Shown piece by piece: positions 27,111 to 40,802 of a DNA stretch of 60,000 nt. A program made the position numbers and the translations under genes. Each line of letters begins with the position of its first letter. Within the stretch, counting starts at the first letter, position 1. The stretch is from contig NC_092672.1 in the NCBI RefSeq assembly GCF_964355755.1, positions 8,000,001 to 8,060,000 of the forward strand, written 5' to 3'. Source of the DNA: Antedon mediterranea. Its lineage: Eukaryota > Echinodermata > Crinoidea > Comatulida > Antedonidae. The notes below the pieces were generated by a model. The model made no database searches, was not told the DNA's origin, and saw only the letters and a list, made by a program, of their open reading frames with translations.

Positions 27111-29483
27111 AAGATCTTTGATTGCAGTAACAATAATCTGGATTGAAAGAGGGTTAATGAGAGCAATCACCCGTTAAACCAATTAAAGCCACTTAAATAT
27201 ACCTTATCTTTCTTTGCTTAAATATAAAGCATATTTTTAAAGAAACCATCAGTGCACTAAATTGCCTTAGGTCATAGAATCCATTCCTATGTATGTCTTA
27301 ACTAAAAATAAACAAGTGAGCCATAAAACAAAGTTTTAATAATTATATTGTAAAACAAAAACAATAAAAAAGAAGAAAACTTTTCCGAATACTATAGTAT
27401 ATTGGATATGTGCTGGTGGTATATTAAATCTGAATATACCAAAAGATTGAGTCATTATTTGTGAAATTAATTATTAGCTCCAAAAGCACGAATATTAATT
27501 ACCAGATAAGTCTACTATTAATAATCTTCAATGATTAATTTCATAAAAGTCCATAAGAACTTGTAGTCTGAGTTGTTACTTAGTCTATTTCAAGATTGTT
27601 GTTAATCCGGACTGGATTAAACTGATCCATGTTAATCTAAAAGGTCCACAAGGCATTTAAATATATGTATGTAATATGTACAACCCAACCTGTGGAGATA
27701 GTTAATATTTGTATATCCCTGGAGATGACACAACAAGTGTATAGTCTGTGTTTTCAATTGCTGGAGGATTCGCTTTGATGACAAATTAATTAAGTGGTTG
27801 TTTGCGTACCATAGCCTATTTAAATATCATAACTTAGTTGAGTTCAATTTTGGTAAGTTTTATTTCTGGCTGAAATTTCAGTTAAAATTGAAAAGTTAAA
27901 ATATTGATGCAGATTTTCAATAATGAAGATAAATCAGAAAGAAACAAAAAGAAAAAAATTACAAAGAGCATTTTAATAATGGAGAACTAAAGAAATAAAA
28001 TTAGTTTGAATAAAATGGTAAATAAGATGTTTACAACTTAAACAAAAATGTATCCATTTAATCTAATTTTTCTTCAATAAATGCCATAAAAAGATATTTC
28101 ACTACTAAATTTGGTGTTAATCAGTTGTTTCCATCTAATTTGGCTTGGATCTACGGGGTCCATATCAGAATCAATATTATCCCATCATTTTCATTTCCTT
28201 CAAAACACATATTCCTGGAATTTTATAAAATTAAAAACATGTAGAGAAAAGTTAAGTTCAATGGCTTAGTAGTCTTGACAATGAATGTCATTGTGTTCAC
28301 TTAGCCATATGTCTGATTCATCCATCAACTGTAATTTGATTTCAGACATTTCTAGAAATAGACAAGAATTCACCAATTAATACCTCATACAGATAAATTA
28401 ACAAGTAATTACATCTATAATCAAATCAAAATATCATAAAACTGTATTTTCGTTTAATTTGATACTTTATCTGTTGCAAGTATAGTGATGGCACTAACAA
28501 AATTCAAAGTTTTTTAATAGGAATAAAAAAGGGACGTGTCTTGTGGAAAAGGAGGGTAAAAGAATGTGGGGTAAGAGAATTTGGGGATAAGAAAATTTGG
28601 AGGTAATAGATGTTGGGTAGGATGGTATAGGAGAAAAAAGGTGCTTAAATATAGGCATATGGGTCACATCATCAATGTAGAAATATTCTATAGTCGCGAA
28701 ACACTGGTCATATCAGAAATCATCATGGTGGAAAGGTGCTATATAAATTGTAATGTAATGGAATGGAAATACAAAAGAGGTGGAGGATTTATAAAGCAAT
28801 GGTCTAAAAAAAATGCTTCAAACGCGAAAAATAGTGCCTACTATTGCGTGACATGTGACTGTGATTGTCCAATCAAATGACAGGAATTTATTTAGGTGTT
28901 ATATAATATCCAACATATCATAGTGATATCTACTTTAAGTTAAACCTGTCAACTTATTGTTAAGGTTTAACCCTTTGTGGGCTAAGTTAGTGAAAACAGA
29001 AAGGGGCATCTATTGTGACACCCTGTACATGGCAATGATTCATATTATAATCATTATGAAAGTGAGTAATCCATGTTTAGTGTCATCCAAATGTGAGTAT
29101 GAATTCAGGAATGTGTCTCAGGTGATGTCCATGATCTTGTCTGAAAATACTGTGGGAATACTAAAGTTTATTTGTAAAGTGAAGTTCATCACTAAAGAAT
29201 ACAATTTACGTTACTGTGTAGTGTGTAATTATTTCCTTAAAGAGGTGGAGAATGGTAAACTTTAAATGTTCCACCTAGTGTACGGTATAATGGCTATGCA
29301 TATAAGATTATTTGTTGTAGTTAAAATTAATTACAGGCAGTGAGAAGCTCTAAACAACAACATTTATTTAGAACCAGTTCAAGAAATAAAAGCATTAAAA
29401 CTTAAATGGCAACATTAAATAACCCTAATAACGATAAAATACATAAGAATCACTATCCAAACTGAGTTGAAACAATACCACAA
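27111..29483. other. AT-rich non-coding DNA
   Basis: Open frames of about 100 codons at 28581-28880 and 28957-29265 lie close together on the plus strand, but neither shows a recognised domain or good coding character. The first begins in G-rich, repeat-like sequence and ends in the dispersed repeat at 28.9 kb. Confidence 0.55.
28852..28916. repeat. Dispersed repeat fragment, copy A
   Basis: CATGTGAC, then AATCAAATGACAGGAATTTA and TTTAGGTGTTATATAATA, matches 58649-58713 in the same orientation with a few differences. It is an unnamed repeat family; the outer borders are not defined. Confidence 0.6.
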
Positions 29484-29557
29484 GCTTCTGTGGTCTAATG
29501 GTAAGATATCTGTATATTAAGTAGAAGATTCCAGGTTCTAATCTTATTTTCACAGAA
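29484..29557 (+). mobile_element. tRNA-like sequence (Glu-type head), decayed
   Basis: TGTGGTCTAATGGTAAGAT fits the A-box and D-arm of tRNA-Glu (GTCT pairs AGAT). A five-pair anticodon stem (TCTGT/GTAGA) encloses a seven-base loop, and GGTTCTAATCT is B-box-like. The ends TTCTGTG and CACAGAA pair perfectly, but the T-stem does not, and an extra stretch separates it from the 3' end. It is best read as a SINE head or tRNA pseudogene, not a working tRNA gene. Confidence 0.45.
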
Positions 29558-29631
29558 TTTTCATCTTCACCATTTATATATAATTTCAAAGATGGTTTTC
29601 ATTTTCTCTATGCAACATAATTACTGTATTC

Positions 29632-29673
29632 AATCATGGAGAAATAAGTTAGTAAACTTATTTCTCCATGATT
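29632..29673. repeat. Perfect 19-bp inverted repeat with 4-base loop
   Basis: AATCATGGAGAAATAAGTT is followed, after AGTA, by its exact reverse complement. The transcript of either strand would form a 19-pair hairpin. It is too short a stem for a typical microRNA precursor, and no target duplication is evident. Confidence 0.9.
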
Positions 29674-29839
29674 CAATTGAAATACACAAGGTTTGCATCA
29701 TTATGTTAATTTATTATTTGTTGATAATATGGATTGCCTTCTCATGTTTTGTGTTGTCTTCTCATGAATAAAATTTGACAGGGCACACTTGTCAAAGTAA
29801 CTCAACTATTATGTTAAACACAGCTTTTTGTGTCTCAAT

Positions 29840-32800
29840 CGCAACTTTCTTTCTTGTGAGCTAAGCCCACTGACTTCCAGTATATGTCGCCATTTATCTA
29901 GTAAATACCACTTGAAGGCTCTAACTCGCCACAATTTACTTTCAATCTTGTGCGATGTTGTTTAAACTATGAGCTATCAACAAGACACTTATGATATAAT
30001 AGTTTTTGACACGCGTTTCAGAGGCATTGGTAATCGATGGAAAACAGGATGGGAATATACCATGACATACGGGAAACGTTGCTACCAAGAGAAAATAAGA
30101 AACAGCGAGTAAAGATCAGTAACCCACAATCTGGGAATACCAGTACTTAGTGAAAGATTTGTCCCTAATTAGTGTGAAAACAAACTTTCATATTCTACGC
30201 ATTACATCAACCAACTAAAACGAAAGCAAACAATTCTGAAAGCTAATGCATTGTATATTCATAGATTGTTAATTACTTGCATACACGCTAATTAATAATG
30301 GGTCTAAATAGAGCCGTAGTAACGTTGTTTGCACCTGCAATGGTGTACAGGGGCGAGAGTGGGTGGGTGTTGATGGCTATAGGCAGATTCATCTAGAGGA
30401 AGAACAGAACGAAACACAGTATTCATTTTGTTGATTTATCAACATTCCGTTGAAATATTATTTTACTCGACTTCAAACAATTTGCTTACAATATATACTT
30501 TTTAGTCATCTATAGAAAAAAAAATGAACTGAAAATTCAAACAGATGTAAAAATGGGTGTGGTTGATATAATTCTTACCCACTCCTCTCTACTAAATTAT
30601 TTCAATATTTATTCATTTACTATTATTTAGAAAACTAAGTTTGATAATTAAATATACGTTTTTATAATCAAATATTCAGAACAAAAATTAGCCTATATTA
30701 ACATTCATTATTATTCATACCAACACTATTATTGAAAATGAATGTTTGTAACGATTACACTTTAAAATAATTCATTATTAAATCAATGTTTTAGGATTAA
30801 TTCCAATTAAATTCAAGGAAAATTAAAATATTTTAAGTAACAAATAATCGCATCTGGTTCCTCTGCAACAATTTGATATCAATATGAGAAAAGAAATTTC
30901 TCATTCTAAAACCTTTCCGTACAGATTGTGACAATAACGCATTAAAAGATTAGCAAAAGAAGGGAGAGGCCTAGAATGAGTCTTTATCTGATGATGCCAT
31001 ACACGTCTGTGTATCTTGGCAGCCTAGCCAGCACAACAGTCATAACCAAAAACATCTGCGAAAATATGCGATCATCTTCCTATGAACCAATCGGTATTCC
31101 TTGTCTACGATCCAAAACATCGTCATAAAGTATTACACTCGCATAGTTTCACTCTGAACAGTAGCTAATATGGGATGGGAGAAATATCTAAGGGCATCAT
31201 GGCGTGTCAGTTTATTTGAACCTAGCATCGAGAAAGGTAGGAACTCCACTGAGGATTCATAAAAAGGGCACTCGGTGACATCACAGGAAACAGATACTAT
31301 ATTGAGGAAACTCTAGAGACGGGTTCGCTACCTAGGGACCACCGTTCTCAGGTGCCACGACACCGTGTCTATGGATGCGCTGTTGTTCAGCAGCAACTAT
31401 ATACACGTCTGGTTATCCTGTGGAAGGAATCGCCTCCTAAGCAGGTACCATGCGCGAGAGGTACGGTCAAAGTACAATAACCTCTGTGTAGTTAAGCTTA
31501 CAAACGTCGGTGTCAACATAACATTCTCATTGGCTTACAGACAAATAATTCCACGGGTAGATCAATATCAAGACGGCCTTCATAATCTGTATAGGTCCAA
31601 TTCGTACAGATTACGGGTCAGTAATATACTTTTATCTTCATCCGTACCTTTCCTCTCTTGTTATCGTCATAGTATTAAGCAATCTACCCCTTATTCTTCC
31701 TTCGTTATTACTTTCATTTTTCTTTGTAACATTTTTCAAATGAGAGGCTTAGCTTTTGTAAAATTAATTCTATTTGTTAAGTTATTGTTCCTTCCTTGTG
31801 TAATTTGTATTCAATAATGGAACTTCCTTTACAAATCTCCTATCTTTCTACAATTAGTATCAACTTTCGTACATAGTCATGAATTTGTCTTCTAAATTTA
31901 AAAAAGTTAACAAACAATATAATGAATAAATCGAAATCAAACAGGCTACCTACTTTTAAATTTGATATGTTTAATATATATCTATTAATTATATAAATAT
32001 ATTAATCCCTTTCTCATTTTAAAATCTTGATGCAGACTATTTGTAATTTAATATATATATAATATTGTTGGTTGGTGCTTTAACTATGACAGTATATAAT
32101 ACGACTAATACCCGATTAACACATACAAATATCTTTCTATGATAATCTTACTAAGAAAGTTTCTAAATATTTTGTATGTGTCACAATCTGTTCTACATCA
32201 TGTATAATGTATTATCTAATATTTTCTTATAAAACAAACTAAAATAGAATATAATAACAAACAATATTGATATGGATGAATTACAAGTAATTGATTACAT
32301 CATATGTGGGGTGTAATGTGCCTGTAAGCAACGTGCAACTGTGTGGGAAGAGTGTTGGCTTTGTGCCTTTTCCCACACCCCATATTGATCAAGTTAATTG
32401 TCTACAAGTCATTGTCTGGGTTTGGCCGACTGGGCTTAACCAAGGTGGCCAATCAGCTAATGTGTCAGCCGGCCCAGGTATAATCAGCAGACCTGGTGTT
32501 ACGAAGCCTAGCCACAATCTGCCCACCAAATGTCACCCAGGAGGGACCAGAGATGATGCCGGAATATTGCGATTGTTGTCACCTGGTCTTAATGTGATCA
32601 GAGACAAACGATGACAAGGCTCTGCGACGCATCTGGTTTTAGCAACTCAAGACAGACTGCAGCCTATGGCTCACTAGCCTTGAAGGTGTCATGCTAAACA
32701 CTATACCGTTTATTACATTCTCACTCGTGTCTCTGCGAGTAATTAAACATTTCATTACTATCATCTTTGAATCACTGTCCACAAATGACAGATAAAACAT

Positions 32801-33560
32801 GATTTTGAGGGCCCCCTCCATGAGTGAAAGTACACAACTTGACGTTCAAGTGTGATGTTGATTTATTTCTTTCTATTCTCCGAAATAATACCTACTATGG
32901 TTACAAAATTTCCCACGATTTGGAAGAAAAAGAAAAACGTTATCGCCCAGTTTAAATATTCCCATGACGAGTTTGATCAAAAGTGTCACAAAAGGAGTAG
33001 CAATGTGAAAAGAGGCCTCCTGCTGTGTATCACACCTATAGTTTATAGAAGAGTAACTCTGTACGGAAACAGAAGAATAGACAAGATTGCCTGAAGCCTT
33101 TAGAGCCGAAATTCAATGAACTTGTCAGATGTCTAAAGAAGTAGCGAAGCAGAAGTTTTAATCCTGTTTTAAGACACACAAAGGACTGATCAAAACCACC
33201 CAATTATCTTCTTTCAGCTTCCATTGTAACCTCCTAAACAGAACTATAGCAGTCTTTGTGCTATGGAACCTGCCTGCAATGTGTGTGTAAACAGGAGACT
33301 TCTTAGCTCTAGCCCTGAAGGCATCTTAGATGGTAATGACACACATCGAATGTGCTCACTCAACCGATCCTACTCAACTTAAACTCTACCCCTCAGCCGA
33401 GAACTTGAGCCATCACAGACCTAACAAATAATAGTGATTAAATAATGGAGATATTGTTGCGAATGGAATCAGCCAATTAACAGATATCAACGACCCTGTT
33501 CATAGCACAATGTTGTGACAAGCCTCAGAAGGGCTTGAAAACCCAGCATGGACTCCTTAT
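29840..33560. other. Long region with several complex non-coding islands
   Basis: Three less AT-rich stretches (about 29840-30130, 31000-31700 and 32290-33560) separated by AT-rich gaps. The longest open frame outside the retrotransposon (31365-31817, plus, 150 codons) is here. Its second half is rich in hydrophobic residues by virtue of T-rich DNA, and no domain is recognised. I regard the region as non-coding, possibly regulatory. Confidence 0.35.
32341..32378. promoter_or_regulatory. Inverted pair of Su(H)/RBPJ-like sites
   Basis: TGTGGGAA and, 20 bases later, TTCCCACA form an inverted pair. The single site fits the RBPJ/Su(H) consensus YGTGGGAA. In known paired sites the two halves are about 15-17 bases apart, so the spacing here is too wide for the standard arrangement. 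It lies in a less AT-rich island. Chance is a serious alternative. Confidence 0.25.
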
Positions 33561-35113
33561 CATTAAGTCTCATTGATTGGGAGAAACACTTATCAACAAG
33601 TTAAAAATGGATAGTTTGACATGATACAATGCTTGTGATATTTCATGTCTGCAACATTACATACAGGTGTACAGGCTAAGGTGGGATCAAACTTACACAA
33701 ACATCACTTCGGGGCAGTATGCATTTTAATGAACCTGAGGTTTCTTAACCAAGTCCACCGACACTCAATGAAAACAACAATCGGATATTTTCTTAGGAAT
33801 CAGAGATCGGCAAATGCAAAGAAACACGGAATCACAACGTTATTCCATCTGTAACTCTCCTAACATACCCCAAAGATATGAAAATAAAATGTTCTCATGA
33901 TATCATGTTTATATCTATATTTATATTTGCCACATTTCATGGGATAGAATCTTGTATTAATATAATTAATACAACAACATCTTGAGAGTTGATTTCTTAT
34001 TTTAATATTTTCTCAAAGAAGTTGAACAGTCAGTTGGAATATTGCATTACGAGACATATGTTGAGTCTTGTTATTTAAGCTACATAATTTTATGTAAAAT
34101 TCTCACGAAAGAATCATTTCTATCTATCTAAATTGCAAAAATATGCCTCTTGCTGTTTGGACAAAACAGGAAACTTGTTTTATTATCAAAAGTAGTTTTA
34201 TTTTTACTTCTATTTTCATATTTATTTATTTTATTAATTTTGGCAAAAAATAACAAATATCGTTATTGTAATAAGAGGTAACAAAAGGATTTACCAACAA
34301 AGGTGATCCAAAAGTTTTATTGAAAAATGTATCCCATCTCATTCTGCATACAATAATTTGAGCACTGTACTATCAACCACCTGTGGAAATAAACTAGTTC
34401 CTTGTGATATTAACAATTAACATTCCTGTGCTAATTACCGAATAGGATGAGCTTAAAAAGTGTGAAATGTGGCCAACAATGTTTGTTTAAAAGTTAAAAG
34501 TTGGGAAGTTTTTAAGACTTTCAACAAATATTTAACAAGTACTTTATTTCTTACTTAAAACTTGCTTTACGTTGAGACTTATAAGTGCAGCCATTAAGTC
34601 ACAGAAGATAAAATATTTAACTGGTTTAAAAGATAAAAATAAGTTAAAACCAGAGTAAATATTACAAGAGCTGGTTAATATGATAGTCATGTTTTCTATT
34701 AGTCTTAAAATATCAGAAGAAACTAATGTGATTCAAGACCACCATTAAGCCCAAGGACTTAGGCCTATTAAAACAACTAGGCATTTTGGGATTTATCAGG
34801 ACTATACAGTCATAGGCAGATCCAAGGGGTCCCTAATTTTTTACTCTTTTTCACAACCCTTGATATGCTATGGTATACCATAGGTGGCCCTTCTTTAGGA
34901 ACATTTCTTAATTGGAGGCAGACATTTTCAATTTATAACAAAAATCTAAAATGTTCATAAAACTTGGAATTGTTAATCCAAATAAAAAAGATAACTTTGC
35001 AATAGCTGTCAATCATGGCTGTTATGTAATTAATGGACATGTGAGGTGATATATGGCTATTCTGTGATATAAATGTGCATACATTTACAGTACTTTATAA
35101 GGTATGTTGTAAG

Positions 35114-35143
35114 CATGGAACTATACTATATTATAGTTCCATG
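35114..35143. repeat. Perfect 12-bp inverted repeat with 6-base loop
   Basis: CATGGAACTATA and TATAGTTCCATG pair exactly around CTATAT. No other structure or gene is nearby. Confidence 0.85.
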
Positions 35144-38100
35144 GTTGTAAGTTTCTTAGTGCAGATTACCACTATATGTTTTGACAGATTACATTTTAAA
35201 AAATCAACTAAACTTAATTAGAATTGATACAAAACAAGTTACCAAAATTAAATTATTACAAATTTTCGATAATTTTTATTTTTTGAAGACATTTTATCAG
35301 CTTTTTGCATAACAACCATTCTTACATCATGCATTATAAAATATGACAGATGCTACGAAATTGAAACGTCTATGTTAAAAAAAGACCAAATATTACGCAT
35401 CGTAGATAAACGCAGCAAGTCTGGGGACATACGTGTGCTCACAAGAGCGACCCTCATTACCGTTCGACTGTCAAATAATGATACTAGACACAAATGTTAT
35501 CATTAAGTGTTTCATTTGTTGTTGATTGATTGATGTTTTAACCGAAAAGTTTGTCATAATATTAAGACACAAGACTGCACATGTAAACACAGTCAATCAC
35601 ATCCTATCATCAGGGGAAAGACGATTGGGAAAAGGGAGAAAGAGATTGTAAAAAATGAAACTTTTTATACAAAAAAAACCTTAATTTGGTAAAATGCTTA
35701 ATATTTAGTATGTATTAAATGCAATGTTAACATTGCCATATGTTTAAATTTATATTTAAATGTTTTCTCATAATTTTGAGGGACACAATCTATCTCATCT
35801 TGCATTTTTATGCTTCCTTTTCATCTCTTAATTGCCCTTTTCTCCAATCTTCTTTCCTTTTTTTATTTCTCACTGATGAATTTGCTGATGAATAAAAAAA
35901 TATGTGAAAGTAAAATCTCTTTTTTCTAAAAATGATTAAACCTGAAGTATGGTCTTTATAATAAAATATATATATTCTAGAAGAAATAAACACTTTTTAA
36001 TTCTATTCAAATGACTTCCAAAATATTGTTTTAAAAGGCTTACCAATTATAACAGGTTGTTTTATTCGTTTATAACCATCAATAAAAAAAGGTCTTTAAA
36101 ACGTTTTCTTTCATTTTATACCTGTAAAAAATAGTTCCAGACAATTTAAACGATACAGGTGTTATATAAATCACATAGATGATTTAATTATTTAGATGAA
36201 AGATGATAAAAATTAAGAATATAGTTGTTAATCTACTAGCAGTTTAGGTCAGTTATACAAACAAAAATTATGGTCGGTAATCTTCAAAGGCAATTTGAAA
36301 CATATAGTCTAGACCCAGCAGGAGATCCTATCCTAGTACAAAATGTATCCATGAGACTAATTACATTATAGGAGTCCTGTTGAAACAATGGATATTTATA
36401 AGTAACTAAAAAGCAATCATGGTGGTAAACATAGCAAACTTTTGAAATTGTGTTAATTAGAATTGTCTGTTTTTCAGCAGGGTCTCTCTGTGTTACCGTC
36501 AATCATGGTTTTTTTCATCTGACAACGAGTGGAAATCACGCTTTTTAATTTGCGGTATTGGTTCCGGCCGTGATAACGACGTGTGCAGGATAATGCTAAA
36601 TTTATTGGCAACATGGTGAAGACGTTTTCAACGCTTCCTGTATAAACCAGAATATTTTTGATAGTGAAAATGACGCTAAACTTCGTGACCAATTTTAATT
36701 GTCCTTCAGTTCGCTAATGATCTGTCTGCTTTGGTTGTCTAAGGTCTGGTCAAGTTTAAAATCTTCCAGGCCCCTGGCTGTGATAAAAGTTTCAAAGCCT
36801 CTACTAAACACAAGGTCATCTTTTATTTTTTTTCCCACAATTTGAAACAGAATTACTATAAAACCTCAAAGTTTATATAACCTAGGGGGCCTAGCTTCAT
36901 CTTCTTCCAGGTAGATGTGTAATACTGGTAATCAACACCTTAAGGTGTGTGTACACGATCGCTGGAGGGATACTTCTCCACCTGTAGAAGCCGGCTAACA
37001 CTGACGAAGTGCAGCATCTTTTAATTGCTGGCAAAACACGCACCCTGCCAGCCTGACAGCCTCCTCATGTGCTTGTTACTATTTTCACCTACGGCTGATT
37101 TTAGGGTTCATTGAAACCTGTAACTATTTCCGTTACTATATTCGTACTATGATAACAAGTGCAATGCTTTTTATATCACATCAAAGGACAACATGATACC
37201 AATGTTGACAATTATTTTTAACTGAATACCGTACTAAAATCTTACAAACATTGTGATGAATCAATTATATAAATTATCATCAATTATCTTTTTTTCTGAG
37301 CAACTAAAAAATAATACTATTGACTATAAAGTTACAAACAAGTTTTAAAAATATAAAACTACTCCTCAAGACTCTGCAAATAGATTGCACCCTCTATAGT
37401 TAACAATTTGTAAAATTAAGTTTAAAGAGATAGTTCAATCAGATGAAAAATTATCCATATAGGTGATTTCAACAACAAAAATGTGGTATTAGAAAAATTA
37501 AAATTTTGTGCCACTTTCATTTAAAAAAATATTGGCAGCTGTGACATTTATTTTAAAGTAAAGAAACTGTTCCATCCACTGTGTAAAAGATGTACTACGG
37601 ACCAATCGTCAAATTTAATTATTACATAGACCAGTCATTGATTACATCTCCTTTATCAATATAACAACTAGCGAAGAGAAGTAGGATGACAATGATATCG
37701 AGTGCATTAATTAAACTGAGCAATCAACAAGTTAAAAAGCTCTCAATGCAAAGTGTATCTTCTTACCAAGCATTTACAAGAGACCTATTGTCCATAGAGT
37801 TCACGATCATCTCCTATAATTAAACAATTCATATGGAGACGCCTCGAATATCAACCTAGCTTAAAGTTAGTAGACGTACTTGATAGGTCTTCTTAATTAT
37901 CAGACGTTTATTACAAAATAGATCTTTATCTATCGTCGTAATTTAAGACCATCATGATAGGATCTCATTATCCCTGGTTGCGTCATGAAAAACCAATCAC
38001 GAAATGATATCAGAACTGAAGAAAGGTGATTTCCTGGTCTTTATGGCTGTTTTCAAATGATGATGTATGTAAAAATAGTGTTCACCGGGCGTAATTGGTA

Positions 38101-40704
38101 TAAGAAATATCAAACTAAAGATATTAATATTGTTAAGTAAAGTAGCTGAAGAATTTTTAGGCCCATGCAAAAAGCTACACCTTCTCCCTCCCCCACCCCC
38201 TGATTATTTTGAAATCCTGGGTTCACCACTGATTTGTACAACTAAAAACGGCTTTAATACAACAGATGATCTACCTAGTGCAGATCACCTAAAGCTTTAT
38301 TACTCTAAAAGAAAGCAATAAAATGAATACAAATCAATGCAGACAATCTGACTAATAATAGCTGTAACAAAATATAAACCAGGTAGGGTATATGTAATTT
38401 AAAAACTAGAAAAACTAAGTCTTTCTAAGACTCATAAATGCACCTACTTTAATAAAAATCGTCGAGGCTTAGTGCGAGAAACGCTTTGTCATGAAGCGTT
38501 AAAAAACAACACATCGAAATTAATGATATGGCTTCAATAAACCGGGGAAAAAACTGACAAACATATTTTCAGGAAGATAATGAATTGAATATATAATAAG
38601 CACATTCTCCCTGAAGAGGTGACCAATTAGCATGAGAGCAGTCGTTGTTAGTAGCACACTGGAAGTAAGCTTACAGGATTTAAATGCGTTCAGGTGTTCT
38701 GTAAAGATAGCCTTAGTTTCCTATAAGGATTACTTAAAGTCACACTGTACCGTGATACTAAAACACACCAATGCGATACAAGAGAGTCGACAGTTAATCA
38801 CTATGGGAATAAATATCTACAAACAGAAACATAAGCGGATCAACTGTGTCCAGGAAGGGGGGTTTACAGTACAATAGGTCATAAGATCTGACCTCTTTTT
38901 CACCTTTTTTTTTCTTTCAACCTTCCTATCTTTATTCTGTCCGCCCGTGCTCCTCAGAGACGCAGCCTGATCCCTCAGGTCACTGAAAAGATTGTGACAG
39001 ACAATGATAAATTATGTAAAAATCATTTGTGGATGTTTTAAATTACTGTTGAAAAGTAATATGATACACAGGGGATGGGTAGAAAAGACATCTTTGGAAA
39101 ATACGATGAGATTCTAAATTTACTCGTTTATTTTTCATGTTTGTATCTACATACGCTTCCTGTTTTTCAATTAAACGGTTTCTGCTGTAATAAAATCGTC
39201 TGTATTGTTTACTCGTTTTGGCCAAAAATGACTGATCCACAAGTGCTGTTTGCGTTTAGCTACCGTACTTTACTCAGGTTAGTCAATTTTTTACTTGTCA
39301 TATGCCTAACTATACAAAAACACTTTTTGCTTCAATTGGTTTGTTTTCAGGATTATTTATCAATCCCAACCAACTTGGCCCTACGTGTACGAAGACAGCG
39401 TGTACTTAAATGTACGTGTAAAACCATGCACTGAAAATATGTGCTTTGTGAGATTGCGTTCCCTATTGCATAGTATTTGTCACTGTTTTAATCAAAATAA
39501 CTATTAAATATCATGTACTTTTTTATCAAGGCATTATAAAAGTTGGCTTGGGATTTAGTTGGTGTATGACTAGCAAAAATATTGGACAATATAAGAACAT
39601 CATTTAGAAAAAATTAAAATATGCAATGACTAACCAATATACAAATACAAATTTGTTTAAACATAAGGTGTGGTTTCCAAATGGGGTGTTAACTGAATTT
39701 CTTCTTGTCGTAAATATATCCTCTCTTCAGGAGAGAGGTTTTTATTGTTGGTTTATGCAGGTAAACTGGGCATGGCTGGAAAAGACTGGTTTTTTTTCTT
39801 CTACTACGCATTGTTTTTTTTTGCAAACTTTTTTGAAACAATAATTTTGTTTGTGTGTAAAGTTTTTATTGAATTTCATACATTAAAATAATGATTTACA
39901 TCATAAATAATTCTCTTTATGTTATTCTTTTTTGTTGTTATCATAACACCCAAGCTAGACAAATAAATGAGTTCACACAGATATTAATCTTATCCTATTT
40001 ACATTGATAGATAAAATGATATTCACAATAGCTATATAACCTGATGATATATCTTTAACAGGTGAAAAACAATACACAAAGAGCTGTAATCTGGTTCTAA
40101 ACAAACAATAAACAACCATTAAATTAACAACCATATATTTCATCTTATTAATCTATTGTCTTTATAACAATCACTTTGTAGCTTCTTTTATCTTATCACT
40201 TGATAATATTTACCATGCTATATATGCCTGGTTAACCACCAAGCGTACAATATCCAGAGTTGAACGACCTGAAATTAGTTCAACAAGTTTGCGATGTGAA
40301 AAAAAAACAATAGGCAGGGGAGTCTCCGTAAAAAGGAAACACCTGAGAAGTGAGAAGTTGCAGCTATGAAAACGAACAATGATTCAAAATAGCACCTGAG
40401 ATAAATCAGCAACTGTTCAGCAGCTGTCTTGCAACCAAAACAAAAAGTGTTAGCTCATCACCTCGGTAAATTGCCAATTATTAACACTAATTAAAATAAA
40501 TTTTACTATAATTACCAGATTGCATAACAAAGATAAAATCGTATATAAATAAATAGAATTAACAAAATAACAATATATTTAGTAACTTTAACATCTTTAA
40601 GTTGTAAAATAATTCAACAACTCCGAGCAAAATCTAAAAATTTGCGTAAATTAAAAATCAACCAATGCAATAATGGGTTAAAAAACCTGCAATTGCTATC
40701 TGTA

Positions 40705-40802
40705 AAGCTATGTCCTCTAGATAGTGATATGACATCATCATGTCAATATATGGATGCATCATGTTTTTTGTCACATGAAGTTTGATAGTGTAGACAAGGC
40801 TT
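40705..40802. mobile_element. TCTACACTATC-family foldback MITE, copy 3 (short, inverted)
   Basis: Starts AAGCTATGTC, has lost part of the left arm, and carries the centre in reverse orientation (TAGTGATATGACATCATCATG). It ends TTTGATAGTGTAGACAAGGCTT. TA lies on both sides, which supports a TA target duplication for the family. Confidence 0.75.

Noticed and set aside
28581-29265. Two neighbouring ~100-codon frames
   Set aside because: Composition follows the local G-rich and AT-rich DNA, no homology recognised, and a dispersed repeat overlaps the end of the first.
29484-29557. Functional tRNA gene
   Set aside because: The T-stem does not pair and there are extra bases before the 3' end; better read as a SINE head or pseudogene.
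31365-31817. 150-codon open frame on the plus strand
   Set aside because: No recognised domain, T-rich hydrophobic second half, no splice or promoter context; length alone is compatible with chance in 60 kb.
32291-32614. 107-codon frame rich in Gly and Pro
   Set aside because: Explained by the higher GC of the island; no recognised domain, and an internal inverted repeat lies in it.
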